A stretch of DNA of 64,000 nucleotides from Clostridium sp. (lineage in GTDB: Bacteria; Bacillota_I; Bacilli_A; RF39; UBA660), in the NCBI GenBank assembly GCA_022010095.1, contig CP091739.1:992001-1056000 (forward strand), given 5' to 3'. A program made the position numbers and the translations under genes. Each line of letters begins with the position of its first letter. Within the stretch, counting starts at the first letter, position 1. Positions 55,258 through 64,000 of the stretch are shown piece after piece. The notes under the pieces are model-generated. The model had not been told where the DNA came from. It made no database searches and worked only from the letters and a program-made list of their open reading frames with translations.

Positions 55258-56336
55258 AAGGATTAGTTTTAGAAGGTGGAGGAGCCAAAGGCGCATATGA
55301 AGCGGGAGCCATAAAAAGCACTTCAAAAAAAGAAAAATATATTTTGATGGAGTGAGTGGAACTTCAATAGGGGCAATAAATGCAGACATTTTTACGTAGA
55401 AAGAAATTTAACAGGCTTATATAAGTTATGGGAAAGCACTGATAGTAGTGAACTATTTGGTATAGATGGAGAATTTCTAAATAACATTTCTCACTTAAAA
55501 TTTAGAAAAAAACAGAAATTAAAAAAAGAATAAAGAAAGTATAAAAATCAGTAATAAAGAACTTTGGAATAGATACTAAAAAAATATAAGAATGTTAATA
55601 AATAAATATATCAAAGAAGACAAAAATTAGAAAAATCTAAAGTTGATTTTTGTACTTGTAACATTTAATATTGATGACTTAAAACCAGTAGTGATACATA
55701 AAAAAATGATATACCAAAAGGCAAAATACAAGAATACATTATGGCAAGCGCATACTTACCAGGTTTTAAATTTGAAAAAAAATAATAGATAATAAATATT
55801 ATATAGATGGTGGAGTATATGATAGATGTCCAGTTAATGAATTAATTGATTCAGGATATAATGAAATATATGTAATAAAAAGCATGGCAAAAATAAACTA
55901 AAATATAAAAAAAGAAACCAGGAGTAAAAAAATACATGAAATAAAGCCAAGAGAGAACCTAGGTTCAGTTTTTAGTATTTACAAAAAGAAATATCAACTT
56001 ATAGAATGAATTTAGGTTACTATGATGCCTTAAAAATATCTTGATAATTTAGATGGTAAGAAATACTATTTCAAAACGCTATAGTGATAAATATTATGAT
56101 AATCTATTTGATAAAAATAAGTTATAAAAAAAGATAATTAAGAAGTACAATAATAACATAGTCCCTAAATCAAATAAAGACTTCATTATCAAAATAATAG
56201 AAAAAAAGTATGTAAAGAGCTAAATATAGAAAGATTCAAAATATATAACACACCATATTTACTCACAAAACTAAAATATAAAATGATAGAAAAAAAGAGA
56301 AAAATTACTATTATGATTTTTATTAAAAATATATAA
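55254..56336 (+). CDS. patatin-like phospholipase
   Basis: MKGLVLEGGGAKGAYEAGAI KAL has the oxyanion loop GGGAKG; VSGTSIGAINAAF holds the catalytic Ser (GxSxG); YIDGGVYDRCPVNEL has the catalytic Asp (DGG/A). The C-terminal 110 residues are Lys/Tyr-rich and frame-broken; allowing for over-called A runs, reading can continue to about 56336. About 350 codons. Translationally coupled to the PAP2 gene, suggesting a shared lipid role. The exact end is uncertain. Confidence 0.88.
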
Positions 56337-56397
56337 AAAGTTGATTTTTGAATAAGATATGTAAGTTTCTAGTGAAATTGGCTATTTTTAAATGCAC

Positions 56398-56431
56398 TTG
56401 ACTTGAATTATATAAATTAATATGGTATCAT
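56398..56431 (+). promoter_or_regulatory. agrA-agrC promoter
   Basis: Two overlapping 17-base-spaced options exist: TTGACT (56398-56403) with TATGGT (56421-56426), or TTGAAT (56403-56408) with TATCAT (56426-56431). Confidence 0.55.
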
Positions 56432-56457
56432 TAAAGACGTAGGGAGATGTCTCTTAA

Positions 56458-57178
56458 ATGATAAATTTTATAGTTGTAGATGATAATAATATGCATCGTA
56501 AAAAAAAGTAAGTAGTATTATTATATCAATTATGATGAAAAAAATAAGATTAGTTTTTGATATTCAAGACTTTTCTGATTTTGACTCTAGCCTATTAGAG
56601 TATTTTTAAGAATCCAAAAACCCAATTCTATTTATATATTAGATTTAGAACTTCCTAGTGGAGATGGTATTGATATTGCTAGAAAGATTAGGAATGAATA
56701 TAATGATTGGACTAGTCCTATAATAATTATAACAGCCCATACATCATTATATTATCAGGTTTATAAACAAAGATTACAAATATTAGATTTTTATTGGAAA
56801 AAAACAGATAATATAGAAAAAGAATTTAGATGAGAACATAGCAATATGTTTAAGAATGCTGAATATGGATAGAATATATAGATTCACATATAAAAAAATA
56901 CTGACTATTCAATACCTATAAATAATATAGATTATATACAAAGAGACGATAGAAGAATTAAAATTGTTTGTAAAAAAATAACATTTATTATACAATTGAT
57001 ACAATAAATTCTATAAAAGATAAGTTTCCATCATATTTTTCTCTTATCATTAAAAAGGAACTTTAATTAATATGAATAACATTGTTAAGATAGATTGGAA
57101 TATTAATAAAGCGTATTTTTAAAGATGGATTAGAAGAATATGTAGTATCAAAAAAAGTCACAAAAAGGAAATAGATAA
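56458..57178 (+). CDS. agrA: LytTR-family response regulator (AgrA type)
   Basis: The receiver domain starts MINFIVVDDNNMHRKKVSSI I and has the phospho-acceptor Asp in SIYILDLELPSGDGIDIARK IRNEY and the switch Thr in IIIITAHTS. The C-terminal LytTR DNA-binding domain shows YRFTYKNTDYSIPINNIDYIQRDDRRIKIVCKN and INMNNIVKIDWN. About 236 codons, the size of AgrA. It starts ATG 56458 after AGGGAGATG and ends GNR at TAA 57176-57178, 2 bases before the kinase. Slips near 56503, 56535, 56606, 56800 and 56825-56900. Confidence 0.88.
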
Positions 57179-57180
57179 TT

Positions 57181-58496
57181 ATGGAAAATATTGATTATAT
57201 AGCATTATACATATCTGGAATTATTTCTTTGCTACCAATGTACATGGGATATTCTTTTTATAAGTGGAAATAAATTTGAATTTACATTAAAAAAAATATA
57301 ATATTAGTTTTTAATATCAACAGCTTTATTTGTACTAAACACATGCTTTAATATTATTGTGAGTAAAACATTGATTAGTTTCTTTATATTTGTAATATTT
57401 AGTAAATTAATATTTCATGATGATATGAGAACAACTATATCTTCAAGTTTATTGTGCTTTTTTGATAATGTTATTTAGTGAATTTATACTTACTGCATTC
57501 ATAGCAGTGATTACAAAATCTACATACTTAGAATTTAATAATAATGGATTCATAAAAAGGTATATTTACAATTATAGTTTCTGCAATTACTTATTTTTAC
57601 ATGCAAATTTAATTTTGTCAAAAAGAGCGAATGATAAATTAATAGAATTATTTAAAAAAATAATTATGTCTATCTTTTTATTAATTTTTTTCTAACTATT
57701 ACATTTGTAATAACTTTATCAACAAAACTTGCAATTGATTATAATTATCAAAAATATATTTTTAGATGTTATAGTACTTATAATATTTGCATCTATATTA
57801 TCATTTGCACTATTTAAAAAAATCATAAGGCAAATAAGGAAAGTGATGAAAAAAAGAAACCTTATTAGAATTCATTTCTGAATATGAAAAAATCATTGAC
57901 GAAAATAGAGTTAATAAACATGAAATGTTAAATAATTTAATAATATTAAAAAGCTTCAAGAATAAAAATACAAAAGAATATAATAAAGTTCTTGATGACT
58001 TAATAGTGACATATGACAATAATAGTGATGCTTGTGTTAAAAACATATCTAAACTTCCAACAGGCCTAAAAGGAATACTATATTATAAAGTAAAATGACA
58101 TGAGAAAAAAAGGGAATAAATCTTAATATTAATATATCTAAAAGAGTTTCTTCACCACTCGAAAAATTACCAGCTGATGAATATGTAATATTGTCTAAAA
58201 ATATTAGGTATAGTTATGGATAATGCACTAGAAGCGTCACTAAAAAAAGTGAAGAAAAAAATAATAATGATAGAAGTATTTGAAGAAAATGGAAATGTAA
58301 TAATATCTATTGAAAATACTTATACAAATAAAGTAAATATTAATGACTTAAAGAAAAAGAATTTTTAGTACAAAGGGTAAAAATAGAGGACTTGGTTTAT
58401 ATATTGCAAATATGCTTCTTAAGAAAAAGTAAACATATAACAATGGAACAAAAAAAGCAGAGGAATTATTTACAACTATAATCACAATAAAAATAA
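57181..58496 (+). CDS. agrC: GHKL sensor histidine kinase (AgrC type)
   Basis: About six membrane segments (57181-57840: MENIDYIALYISGIISLLPM YMGYSF and so on), a coiled-coil with the phospho-acceptor region NRVNKHEMLNNLIILKSF (His in HEMxN), then the GHKL ATPase: N-box VILSKILGIVMDNALEAS and G2 STKGKNRGLGLYIANMLLKK. HPK10-type kinases like this sense peptides. The natural end is probably LFTTIITIK, with TAA 58494-58496 after removing one A. About 430 codons. It forms a two-gene operon with the regulator. Confidence 0.88.
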
Positions 58497-58524
58497 TAAG
58501 ATGGAATAAATTTTTAAAAGGCAA

Positions 58525-58557
58525 TAAAAAAACTATTCTTAATTGAATAGTCTTTTT
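58525..58557. terminator. bidirectional terminator between agrC and agrD
   Basis: ACTATTC / GAATAGT with loop TTAATT, flanked by As (left) and Ts (right) with one bulged C. It serves both convergent transcripts. Confidence 0.75.
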
Positions 58558-58567
58558 AATTTGAAAA

Positions 58568-58684
58568 TTATAATAATGATTCAGGCATTTCTGGTTCATC
58601 CCATACACCAAATATACATCCAGTTGTTGCAGTGGCAGCAATTAAGCTTCCTACAAAAGCAGCGATAGTAGCAAATAATTTCAT
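58568..58684 (-). CDS. agrD: AgrD-type cyclic autoinducer peptide precursor
   Basis: The 38-residue product begins with an amphipathic leader MKLFATIAAFVGSLIAATAT, then TGCIFGVW (Cys23 to Trp28) and the acidic tail DEPEMPESLL. S. aureus AgrD has the same layout, a tail DEVEVPKEL aligning with DEPEMPESL, and cleavage just before that Asp. By analogy the signal would be a six-residue thiolactone C-I-F-G-V-W with a short tail. The ATG has AAGGAGGACTAATT upstream, and the agrB stop overlaps its first base. The frame is unbroken. Confidence 0.88.
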   Translation of the reverse strand: MKLFATIAAFVGSLIAATATTGCIFGVWDEPEMPESLL

Positions 58685-59307
58685 TAATTAGTCCTCCTTC
58701 CTTGATAATTTAAATAATTATTATATGTTAATCCAAATAGTTTATAACTAATTGGTAAAACCATAACCATTTCTAATAATATTGCGAATGTTAATGTATT
58801 TGATAAAAATATTATCTTTAATAAATACATTAATTATTGTATAAATACTAGATATTAAAGCAGTAATTATTTTATACATTATTCTTTTTCTCTTTTTGTG
58901 AATTAATGGTCTCTTTTTTTGTATCAGCTGGACTATATATTAATAATAATATAGTACCTATTACTGAAAGAATAATATTTATATATTTAGGGATCAATAC
59001 TACTTTTTAATAAATATGGAAATGGTACTAATATTAATAATGAAATAATCCAACACTCCTTAGTGTTTTTAGCGTGTAATCCAAATCCAGTAAGTCTTAA
59101 TATTCCATAAAATAGAAATACGAGTGACAACTCCTTAGAAGTTTTTAAGTAATATTGATATTAAATAAATAACTACTATTTTTTTGTAAGGGTTAAATAT
59201 AAAGATTCAAGACCATATTTTTATTTCACAAAGTTTTTTTGTTCTGTAAAAATTTTTTTATTGTTCTTAATATTTAACATTACATTATTAATTATTACTT
59301 CCTTCAT
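58684..59307 (-). CDS. agrB: AgrB-type peptide-processing membrane protease
   Basis: Minus strand. N-terminal amphipathic part MKEVIINNVMLNIKNNKKIF, then KYGLESLYLTLTKIVVIYLI SILLK and the catalytic region RLTGFGLHAKNTKECWIISL (near 59108-59045), with His and Cys seven residues apart as in S. aureus AgrB (His77, Cys84). Further helices follow (YINIILSVIGTILLLIYSPA D) and the end FLSNTLTFAILLEMVMVLPI SYKLFG. About 207 codons, normal for AgrB. Slips near 59235, 59140, 59010, 58910 and 58810. It starts the agrBD operon after AAGGAGGGAT. Confidence 0.88.
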
Positions 59308-59556
59308 ATCCCTCCTTATGCTTACATCATAATATATTTTTAAGTATTATTATTAAATATGTTTTTTTAAATGTTTTTAAAGTTGTAATATTTTTGTCGA
59401 ATTATGTCTTTTTTTATGAATATTTTTTTACGATTATGCATCAAAAAAATACTCTTTAATGATTTAAATGAAAATAATCTTTCTTTTTGTAGTAAGATTT
59501 AGAGTGTAAGTCAACAAAGATAAAAACTTAAATTAATATAAGAAAGGTGGTGTGTT
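59308..59556. promoter_or_regulatory. divergent agrBD / csp control region
   Basis: About 250 bases with no gene. On the minus strand TATGAT sits 18 bases before the agrB ribosome site. Further up, short AACATTTAA-like repeats (about 59367-59392) recur at roughly one helix turn; AgrA-type regulators bind paired direct repeats, but these do not match the S. aureus consensus well. A single TGTCGAA lies at 59395-59401. The csp leader (59480-59556) is long, as is common for cold-shock genes. Confidence 0.4.
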
Positions 59557-59778
59557 ATGAACAGAGGTCGTGTTAAATGGTTTAACAATGATAAAGGATA
59601 TGGATTTATTGAATATGAAGGATTAGTAAATGAAGACATATTTGTTCATTATTCAGCAATTGAAAAAGAAGGTTATAAAACTTTAAGTGAAGGTCAATTA
59701 GTTGAATTTACATTAATTGAAACAGCAAAAGGTAATCAAGCAATCAATGTAAGAGAAGTAAAACTAGCAACAGTTTAA
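59557..59778 (+). CDS. csp: cold-shock protein
   Basis: A single OB-fold protein that melts RNA structure. [22 protein letters not shown] has RNP1 (KGYGFIEY) and [20 protein letters not shown] has RNP2 (DIFVHYS). [26 protein letters not shown] completes the barrel. 73 codons and an intact frame. Start ATG after AAAGGTGGTG. Confidence 0.97.
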   Translation: MNRGRVKWFNNDKGYGFIEYEGLVNEDIFVHYSAIEKEGYKTLSEGQLVEFTLIETAKGNQAINVREVKLATV

Positions 59779-59803
59779 ATACACGAAGTTTGTGTATTTT
59801 TTT
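59778..59803 (+). terminator. csp terminator
   Basis: AATACAC / GTGTATT around GAAGTTT, followed by Ts; it begins at the last base of the stop codon. Confidence 0.85.
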
Positions 59804-59893
59804 AATTTTGTAAAAATATTTGTGATAATTTGACACTTTTTGTAGAATATTTATTTGATATATGTTATCCTTTTTATTAGGAGGATGATGTTA

Positions 59894-60430
59894 ATGAGAT
59901 ATAATATTCGTGGTAACAAAAATAGATGTTACAGAAGCTATTGATAATTACATTAAAAAGTAAATTATCTAGATTAGATAAGTATTTAGATGATAATGAT
60001 GAAGTGGAGGCAAAAAGCTATAATTTCAGCTCGTGGTAAGGATCAAAAAAAGTTGAAGTTACAATATGGAGTGGTAAATATAATATAAGAGCTGAAGAAA
60101 CTAATAGTGATTTATATGCCGCTATAGATTTAGTTATAGATAAATTAGAAAGACAATTCAAAAAATATAGAGGTAAACTTTCAAGTAAGAAAAATAAAGT
60201 GAATATGGATGCAACTATTGATGCATACTTTGAAGTACCTGAATCTAATGAAACAATTGTTAGAAGAAAAGAAGTATTCTTAAAACCAATAGATGAAGAA
60301 GAAGCAATTACACAAATGGAATTATTAGGACATACATTCTTTGTATTTAAAAAAATGTTGATACAGAAAAAGATTAATGTTGTATATAAAAAGAAATGAT
60401 GGGGATTATGGAATTATAGAGGCAAATTAA
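59894..60430 (+). CDS. hpf: long-form ribosome hibernation promoting factor
   Basis: It binds and pairs 70S ribosomes into inactive 100S particles. The N-terminal S30AE domain reads MRYNIRGNKIDVTEAIDNYI, KSKLSRLDKYLDDNDEVEAK and VTIWSGKYNIRAEETNSDLY AAIDLVIDKLERQFKKYRGK L. A linker and the C-terminal dimerisation domain follow: VVRRKEVFLKPIDEEEAITQ MELLGHTFFVFKN...DGDYGIIEAN. About 176 codons. It starts ATG 59894 after TAGGAGGATGATGTT; slips near 59922, 59958, 60010, 60045 and 60350. It sits just before secA, as in Bacillus (yvyD-secA). Confidence 0.94.
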
Positions 60431-60441
60431 TATAGCTATTT

Positions 60442-60478
60442 ATAGCACATTTCTTACAAGAGAGTGTGCTATTTTTTT
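60442..60478 (+). terminator. hpf terminator
   Basis: ATAGCACA / TGTGCTAT, an 8-bp stem with a 15-base loop, followed by seven Ts. Confidence 0.85.
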
Positions 60479-60526
60479 GACTTTAATATTATATTAGTTT
60501 ATAATATTTGCTATGGAGATGATATT

Positions 60527-63037
60527 ATGGGATTACTTAAAAATTTATTCGATTATGAAACAAAAAGAACTTAAAAAGATAAATAAAATTGTTGATGAAA
60601 TAGAAGCATTAGATGAAGAAATGCAAAAGATAACTGAAGTAGAATTCAAGGCAAAAACTGAAGAATTTAAGAAAAGACTTAAGAATGGTGAAACACTTGA
60701 TGATATATTAGTTCAAGCTTTTGCACTAGCAAGAGAAGCATGTTTTAGAGCAATAGGTGAAAAACCATTTAGAGTACAATTAATAGGTGGAGTTGCTATT
60801 CACAGAGGAAACATTGCTGAAATGAAAACTGGTGAAGGAAAAACTTTAACAACAGTACTTCCAGCTTACCTAAATGCATTAGAAGAAAAAGGTGTTCATG
60901 TTATCACAACAAACGAATACTTGTCAACTCGTAATGCAGAGTGGATGGAACCAATTTACACATTACTTGGTGTAACTGTAGGTATAAATTTAAGAGAAAA
61001 AAGCCCTAAAGAGAAAAGAGAAGCGTACAACGCTGATATTACATATACAACAAATAATGAACTTGGATTTGATTATCTAAGAGACAATATGGTTGTTCAT
61101 AAAGAAAATAGAACTCAAAGGGGACTTAACTTTGCCATTATAGATGAAGTAGATAGTATTCTTATAGATGAAGCAAGAACTCCATTAATTATTAGTGGTG
61201 GTGTAGCAAAGAGTGCTAATGTGTATAAAGAAGCAGATAGAGTTGCTAAGAATTTATCTATAGATGATTATGTTGTAGATGAAAAAACTAAAAAAGTTAC
61301 ATTAACAGAAGAAGGTGTTAAACATGCAGAAAATTTACTTCATTTAGATAATTTATATGACATAAAAAAATAGCGTAATGGTACACAATCTTGATAAAGC
61401 ATTAACTGCTAATTATGCATTCAAAAGAGATGTTGACTATGTTGTTGAAAATGATCAAGTATTAATTGTAGATACATTCACAGGAAGACTTATGCATGGT
61501 AGTCAATTTAGTGAAGGACTACATCAAGCAATAGAAGCAAAAGGAAAATGTAACTATCAATGAAGAAACAAAAAAACACTAGCAACAATCACATTCCAAA
61601 ATTTATTTAGAATGTATAATAAACTTGCTGGTATGACAGGTACTGCTAAAAACAGAAGAAGAAGAATTTCAAAAATATATATAATACATATGTTGTATGT
61701 ATTCCAACAAACAAACCAGTTATTCGTGATGACCAAGTTGATTTGATTTATTCATCACTAAAAGGTAAATATAGCGCAATTGTTAAAACAGTTAAAGAAA
61801 TACATAAAACAGGTAGACCAGTTTTAGTAGGTGTAGCATCAGTAGAAACAAGTGAGGTTATAAGCCAACTATTAGATAAAGCAGGAATCAAACATGAATT
61901 ATTAAATGCTAAAAATCATGAAAGAGAAGCACATATCATAGAAAATGCTGGTAAAAAAGGTGCTGTAACTATCGCAACTAACATGGCTGGACGTGGTACT
62001 GATATTAAATTAGGTGAAGGTGTTCGTGAACTTGGTGGTTTATATGTAATAGGTACTGAAAGACATGATTCAAGACGTATTGATAACCAACTTCGTGGTC
62101 GTAGTGGACGTCAAGGTGACCCAGGTACAACTAGATTCTTCGTTTCTATGGAAGATGATCTAATGGTTAAATTTGGTTCAGAAAAGATGAAAACCATTAT
62201 GGAAAGTTTGGGAATCAGTGGAGACCAAGCTATTTCAAATAAAATGATATCTAAAAATATAGAATCTGCTCAAAAAGAAAGTAGAAGGATTTAACTTCGA
62301 TAGACGTAAAGGATTACTAGATTTTTGATAACGTAATCTCTAAACAAAGAGAAATAATATATGAAAGACGTAATGAAATATTAGATAAAGATAGTATAAG
62401 AGATAGAGTTCTTGATACATTTAAAGAATTTGTAACAGGACAAATCAATTCACACTTAAATGAAAATAATACACTAAGTGATAATGATATAGACAATATC
62501 ATGGAACAATTTAATGCTCATTTACTTAAGAGAACTAAATTAAAGAAAGAAGATTTTTGAAGGTAAAAAAGCCTGATGAAGTAATTGATTTTTATCTATA
62601 AAATAGTAGTAGAAGATTACAATAAGAAACTTGAAGATATTCCAGAAGAAATACAAAATGATTTTGAAAAAACAATTTCATTAAGAATAATTGATAAGTA
62701 TTGGATGGATCAATTAGATGCAATGGAAAATCTAAAAGAAGGAGTAGGACTTCGTGGTTATGCTCAAAGCAATCCATTACAAGTTTATGCTTTAGAAGGA
62801 TTCCAATTATTTGATAATATGATGGCAAGTATCAATGCTGAAATATCAAATTACTTATTAAATGCTGAAGTTAGACAAAATATTGAAAGAGAAGAAGTTA
62901 AAAATATAAAGACTAATGATGGAAAAGAAGGAGTTAAAAAAATACACCTAAAAAAAGCAAAAAGAGAAAAAATCGGAAGAAACGATCCATGTCCATGTGG
63001 AAGTGGTAAGAAGTACAAACAGTGCTGTGGCAAATAG
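60527..63037 (+). CDS. secA: preprotein translocase ATPase SecA
   Basis: The motor for SecYEG export. The natural start is [17 protein letters not shown] at ATG 60527 (GGAGATGAT upstream). Walker [19 protein letters not shown] (near 60818-60870), Walker [21 protein letters not shown], the pre-protein cross-linking domain (61200-61600), [25 protein letters not shown] in NBD2, the scaffold/wing (62300-62860) and the C-terminal SEC-C zinc motif [17 protein letters not shown]. About 830 codons. Slips near 60565, 61370, 61553, 61648, 61673, 62275, 62323, 62558 and 62590. It ends at TAG 63037. Confidence 0.97.
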
Positions 63038-63207
63038 CCCATAAAATAAGGGTTTGCGAGATTTGAAAGGACTAAAAAAAGGTTGAAAAAAACCTCAAAT
63101 GTTTGTAAATTGTTTGTAAAAAAATTACAAAATGTTTGTAAAATAGTCCTCAAACCCTTATAAAATAAGGAAAAAAAATTTACAAACATTTTTTTACAAA
63201 CAAAATA
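63038..63207. repeat. attL: candidate left attachment region of an integrated element
   Basis: A nested inverted repeat: ATAAGGGTTTG (near 63048-63058) and AGGACTA (near 63069-63075) are mirrored by TAGTCCT (near 63146-63152) and CAAACCCTTAT (near 63153-63163). Inside is a small hairpin AAGGTT / AACCT. TGTTTGTAAA or its core occurs directly three times (about 63101-63141) and inverted twice (TTTACAAACA near 63179-63188; TTTACAAAC near 63193-63201), as expected for integrase arm sites. ATAAAATAAGG is repeated directly at about 63042 and 63163. No gene lies here. Confidence 0.6.
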
Positions 63208-63236
63208 AATACTAGCAATTTGCTGGTATTTTTTTC
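63208..63236 (+). terminator. terminator before the integrase
   Basis: AATACTAGCA / TGCTGGTATT, a 10-bp stem with one G-T pair and a 3-base loop, then T6. It would isolate the integrase from secA read-through. Confidence 0.85.
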
Positions 63237-63268
63237 ATTTGCTAAGCAATTAGTGGAGGAAAAAAATT

Positions 63269-64000
63269 ATGGGAAATGTTTATGTTCAAAAAAGGGGAAA
63301 GGTATATCAATATCAATTTGCGATAGCATCTATTGATGGTAAAAGAAAATATAAAAACAAGTCAGGATTTAGAACAAAATCAGAAGCTATTGAGGCAGGA
63401 GTAAAGGCATATAATGAATATATAAATGTGGGACACTGTATAGAACCAAGCAAAATGTCTTATAGTGATTATTTAGATTATTGGATGAAAGAGCATTGTG
63501 AAATAAACTTAAAAGTATCACACAATTCAGGCATATCAAAATATTATAAAAATCATATAAAAACCTAAATTAGGTTTCTATATGTTATCTCAACTAACAA
63601 CATCAGTTATTCAAGAGTTTATAAACAATATATATTTAGAAAAAGGATTTTCAAAGAATTTTCTAAAAAACATATTGAAAGTTTTTAAAAAGGTTCGCTG
63701 GGATATGCAACCGATGTTGTTGGATTTATTAAAAGTAAACCCATCATTAAAGGTAAGACTACCAAAAATATGATATCCCTGACAGTGATCCTGTTTATAT
63801 ATTATCAAATGAGGAAGTAGAAAAAATATTAGAAAGATTTTCTAATAATCCTTGTGTATATTATGCATTTTTAACTGCTTATTATACGGGATTGAGAGTA
63901 TCTGAAGTTTTTGGGTTAACTTGGGATGATATTGATTTTGTAAAAAAAGAACTATAACAGTTAATAAAAAAATATTTTTAAAGAAAAAAATCAAGCAGGT
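63269..64000 (+). CDS. tyrosine recombinase / integrase, truncated by the window
   Basis: A Tn916/phage-type integrase. N-terminal arm-binding module MGNVYVQKRGKVYQYQFAIA SIDGKRKYKNKSGFRTKSEA IEAGVKAYNEY; core-binding SAM-like domain MSYSDYLDYWMKEHCEINLK and LTTSVIQEFINNIYLEKGFS K; the start of the catalytic domain PVYILSNEEVEKILERF...YYAFLTAYYTGLRVSEVFGL TWDDIDFV contains the first catalytic Arg (GLRVSE). The remaining catalytic residues and Tyr lie beyond 64000. ATG 63269 follows GTGGAGG. Slips near 63566, 63698, 63770 and 63945. The direction points into the element, rightward. Confidence 0.92.

Noticed and set aside
59395..59401. Spo0A box upstream of csp and agrB
   Set aside because: A single 7-base match is expected by chance several times in 64 kb at this composition; only the phased triplet before comK stands out.
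63101..63141. TGTTTGTAAA repeats as an iteron plasmid or replication origin
   Set aside because: No replication protein is nearby and a tyrosine integrase follows directly, so arm-type integrase sites are the simpler reading.

Overview
This is AT-rich (below about 30% GC by eye) chromosomal DNA around the replication origin of a low-GC Bacillota, most likely class Bacilli and possibly an Erysipelotrichia-like or uncultured gut lineage. TAA, TAG and TGA all act as stops, so the standard bacterial code applies. Gene order follows the Bacillus subtilis origin region closely: dnaA-dnaN-recF-gyrB-gyrA; ffs/tadA-dnaX-ybaB-recR-bofA-holB-ricT-trmN6-rsmI; pth-mfd-spoVT; tatD-3D protein-rsmA-yabG-veg-spoVG; yabP-yabQ-divIC-tilS-ftsH; tsaB-rimI-tsaD. 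Sporulation genes (bofA-like, spoVT, yabG, spoVG, yabP, yabQ) and a comK homologue point to a lineage that sporulates, or recently did, and has kept a competence regulator.

Nearly every gene is broken by one- or two-base frame changes at A or T runs, while protein similarity continues in the next frame. I treat these as long-read homopolymer errors. Gene coordinates therefore span the whole reconstructed gene, and codon counts are approximate. True pseudogenes cannot be told apart here.

Layout. 1-3700: a two-part oriC (DnaA boxes before dnaA and between dnaA and dnaN), dnaN, then comK with three tandem TTCGACA boxes. 3.7-9.3 kb: recF, gyrB, gyrA. 9.3-10.45 kb: a gene-free block with eight parS (ParB) sites and one exact Noc-binding palindrome, an origin-proximal centromere. 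10.45-31.7 kb: SRP RNA and co-directional housekeeping and sporulation genes. 31.7-39.2 kb: accessory genes on both strands (DUF4282-like, GtrA, GT2 glycosyltransferase, dCMP deaminase, Ca-type P-ATPase, RNB nuclease).

39.2-46.5 kb is the least familiar part: a strong promoter drives an abundant-looking membrane-anchored acidic protein. It is followed by a Cys-rich repeat protein with a pilin-like N-terminus, a membrane-tethered thioredoxin-fold protein with a DsbA-like CPHC motif, a LysM protein and two unrecognised membrane proteins. tRNA-Cys follows. 46.6-56.3 kb: metallophosphoesterase, LTA-synthase-like enzyme, OGG1-type glycosylase, L,D-transpeptidase, zinc-ribbon/CFI-box protein, uracil permease and uracil phosphoribosyltransferase, PAP2 phosphatase, patatin.

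56.4-59.3 kb: an Agr quorum-sensing locus in two convergent halves (agrA-agrC on +, agrB-agrD on -). 59.5-63.0 kb: cold-shock protein, hibernation factor, secA. 63.04-64.0 kb: inverted and direct repeats and a tyrosine integrase running off the window, the left end of an integrated mobile element.
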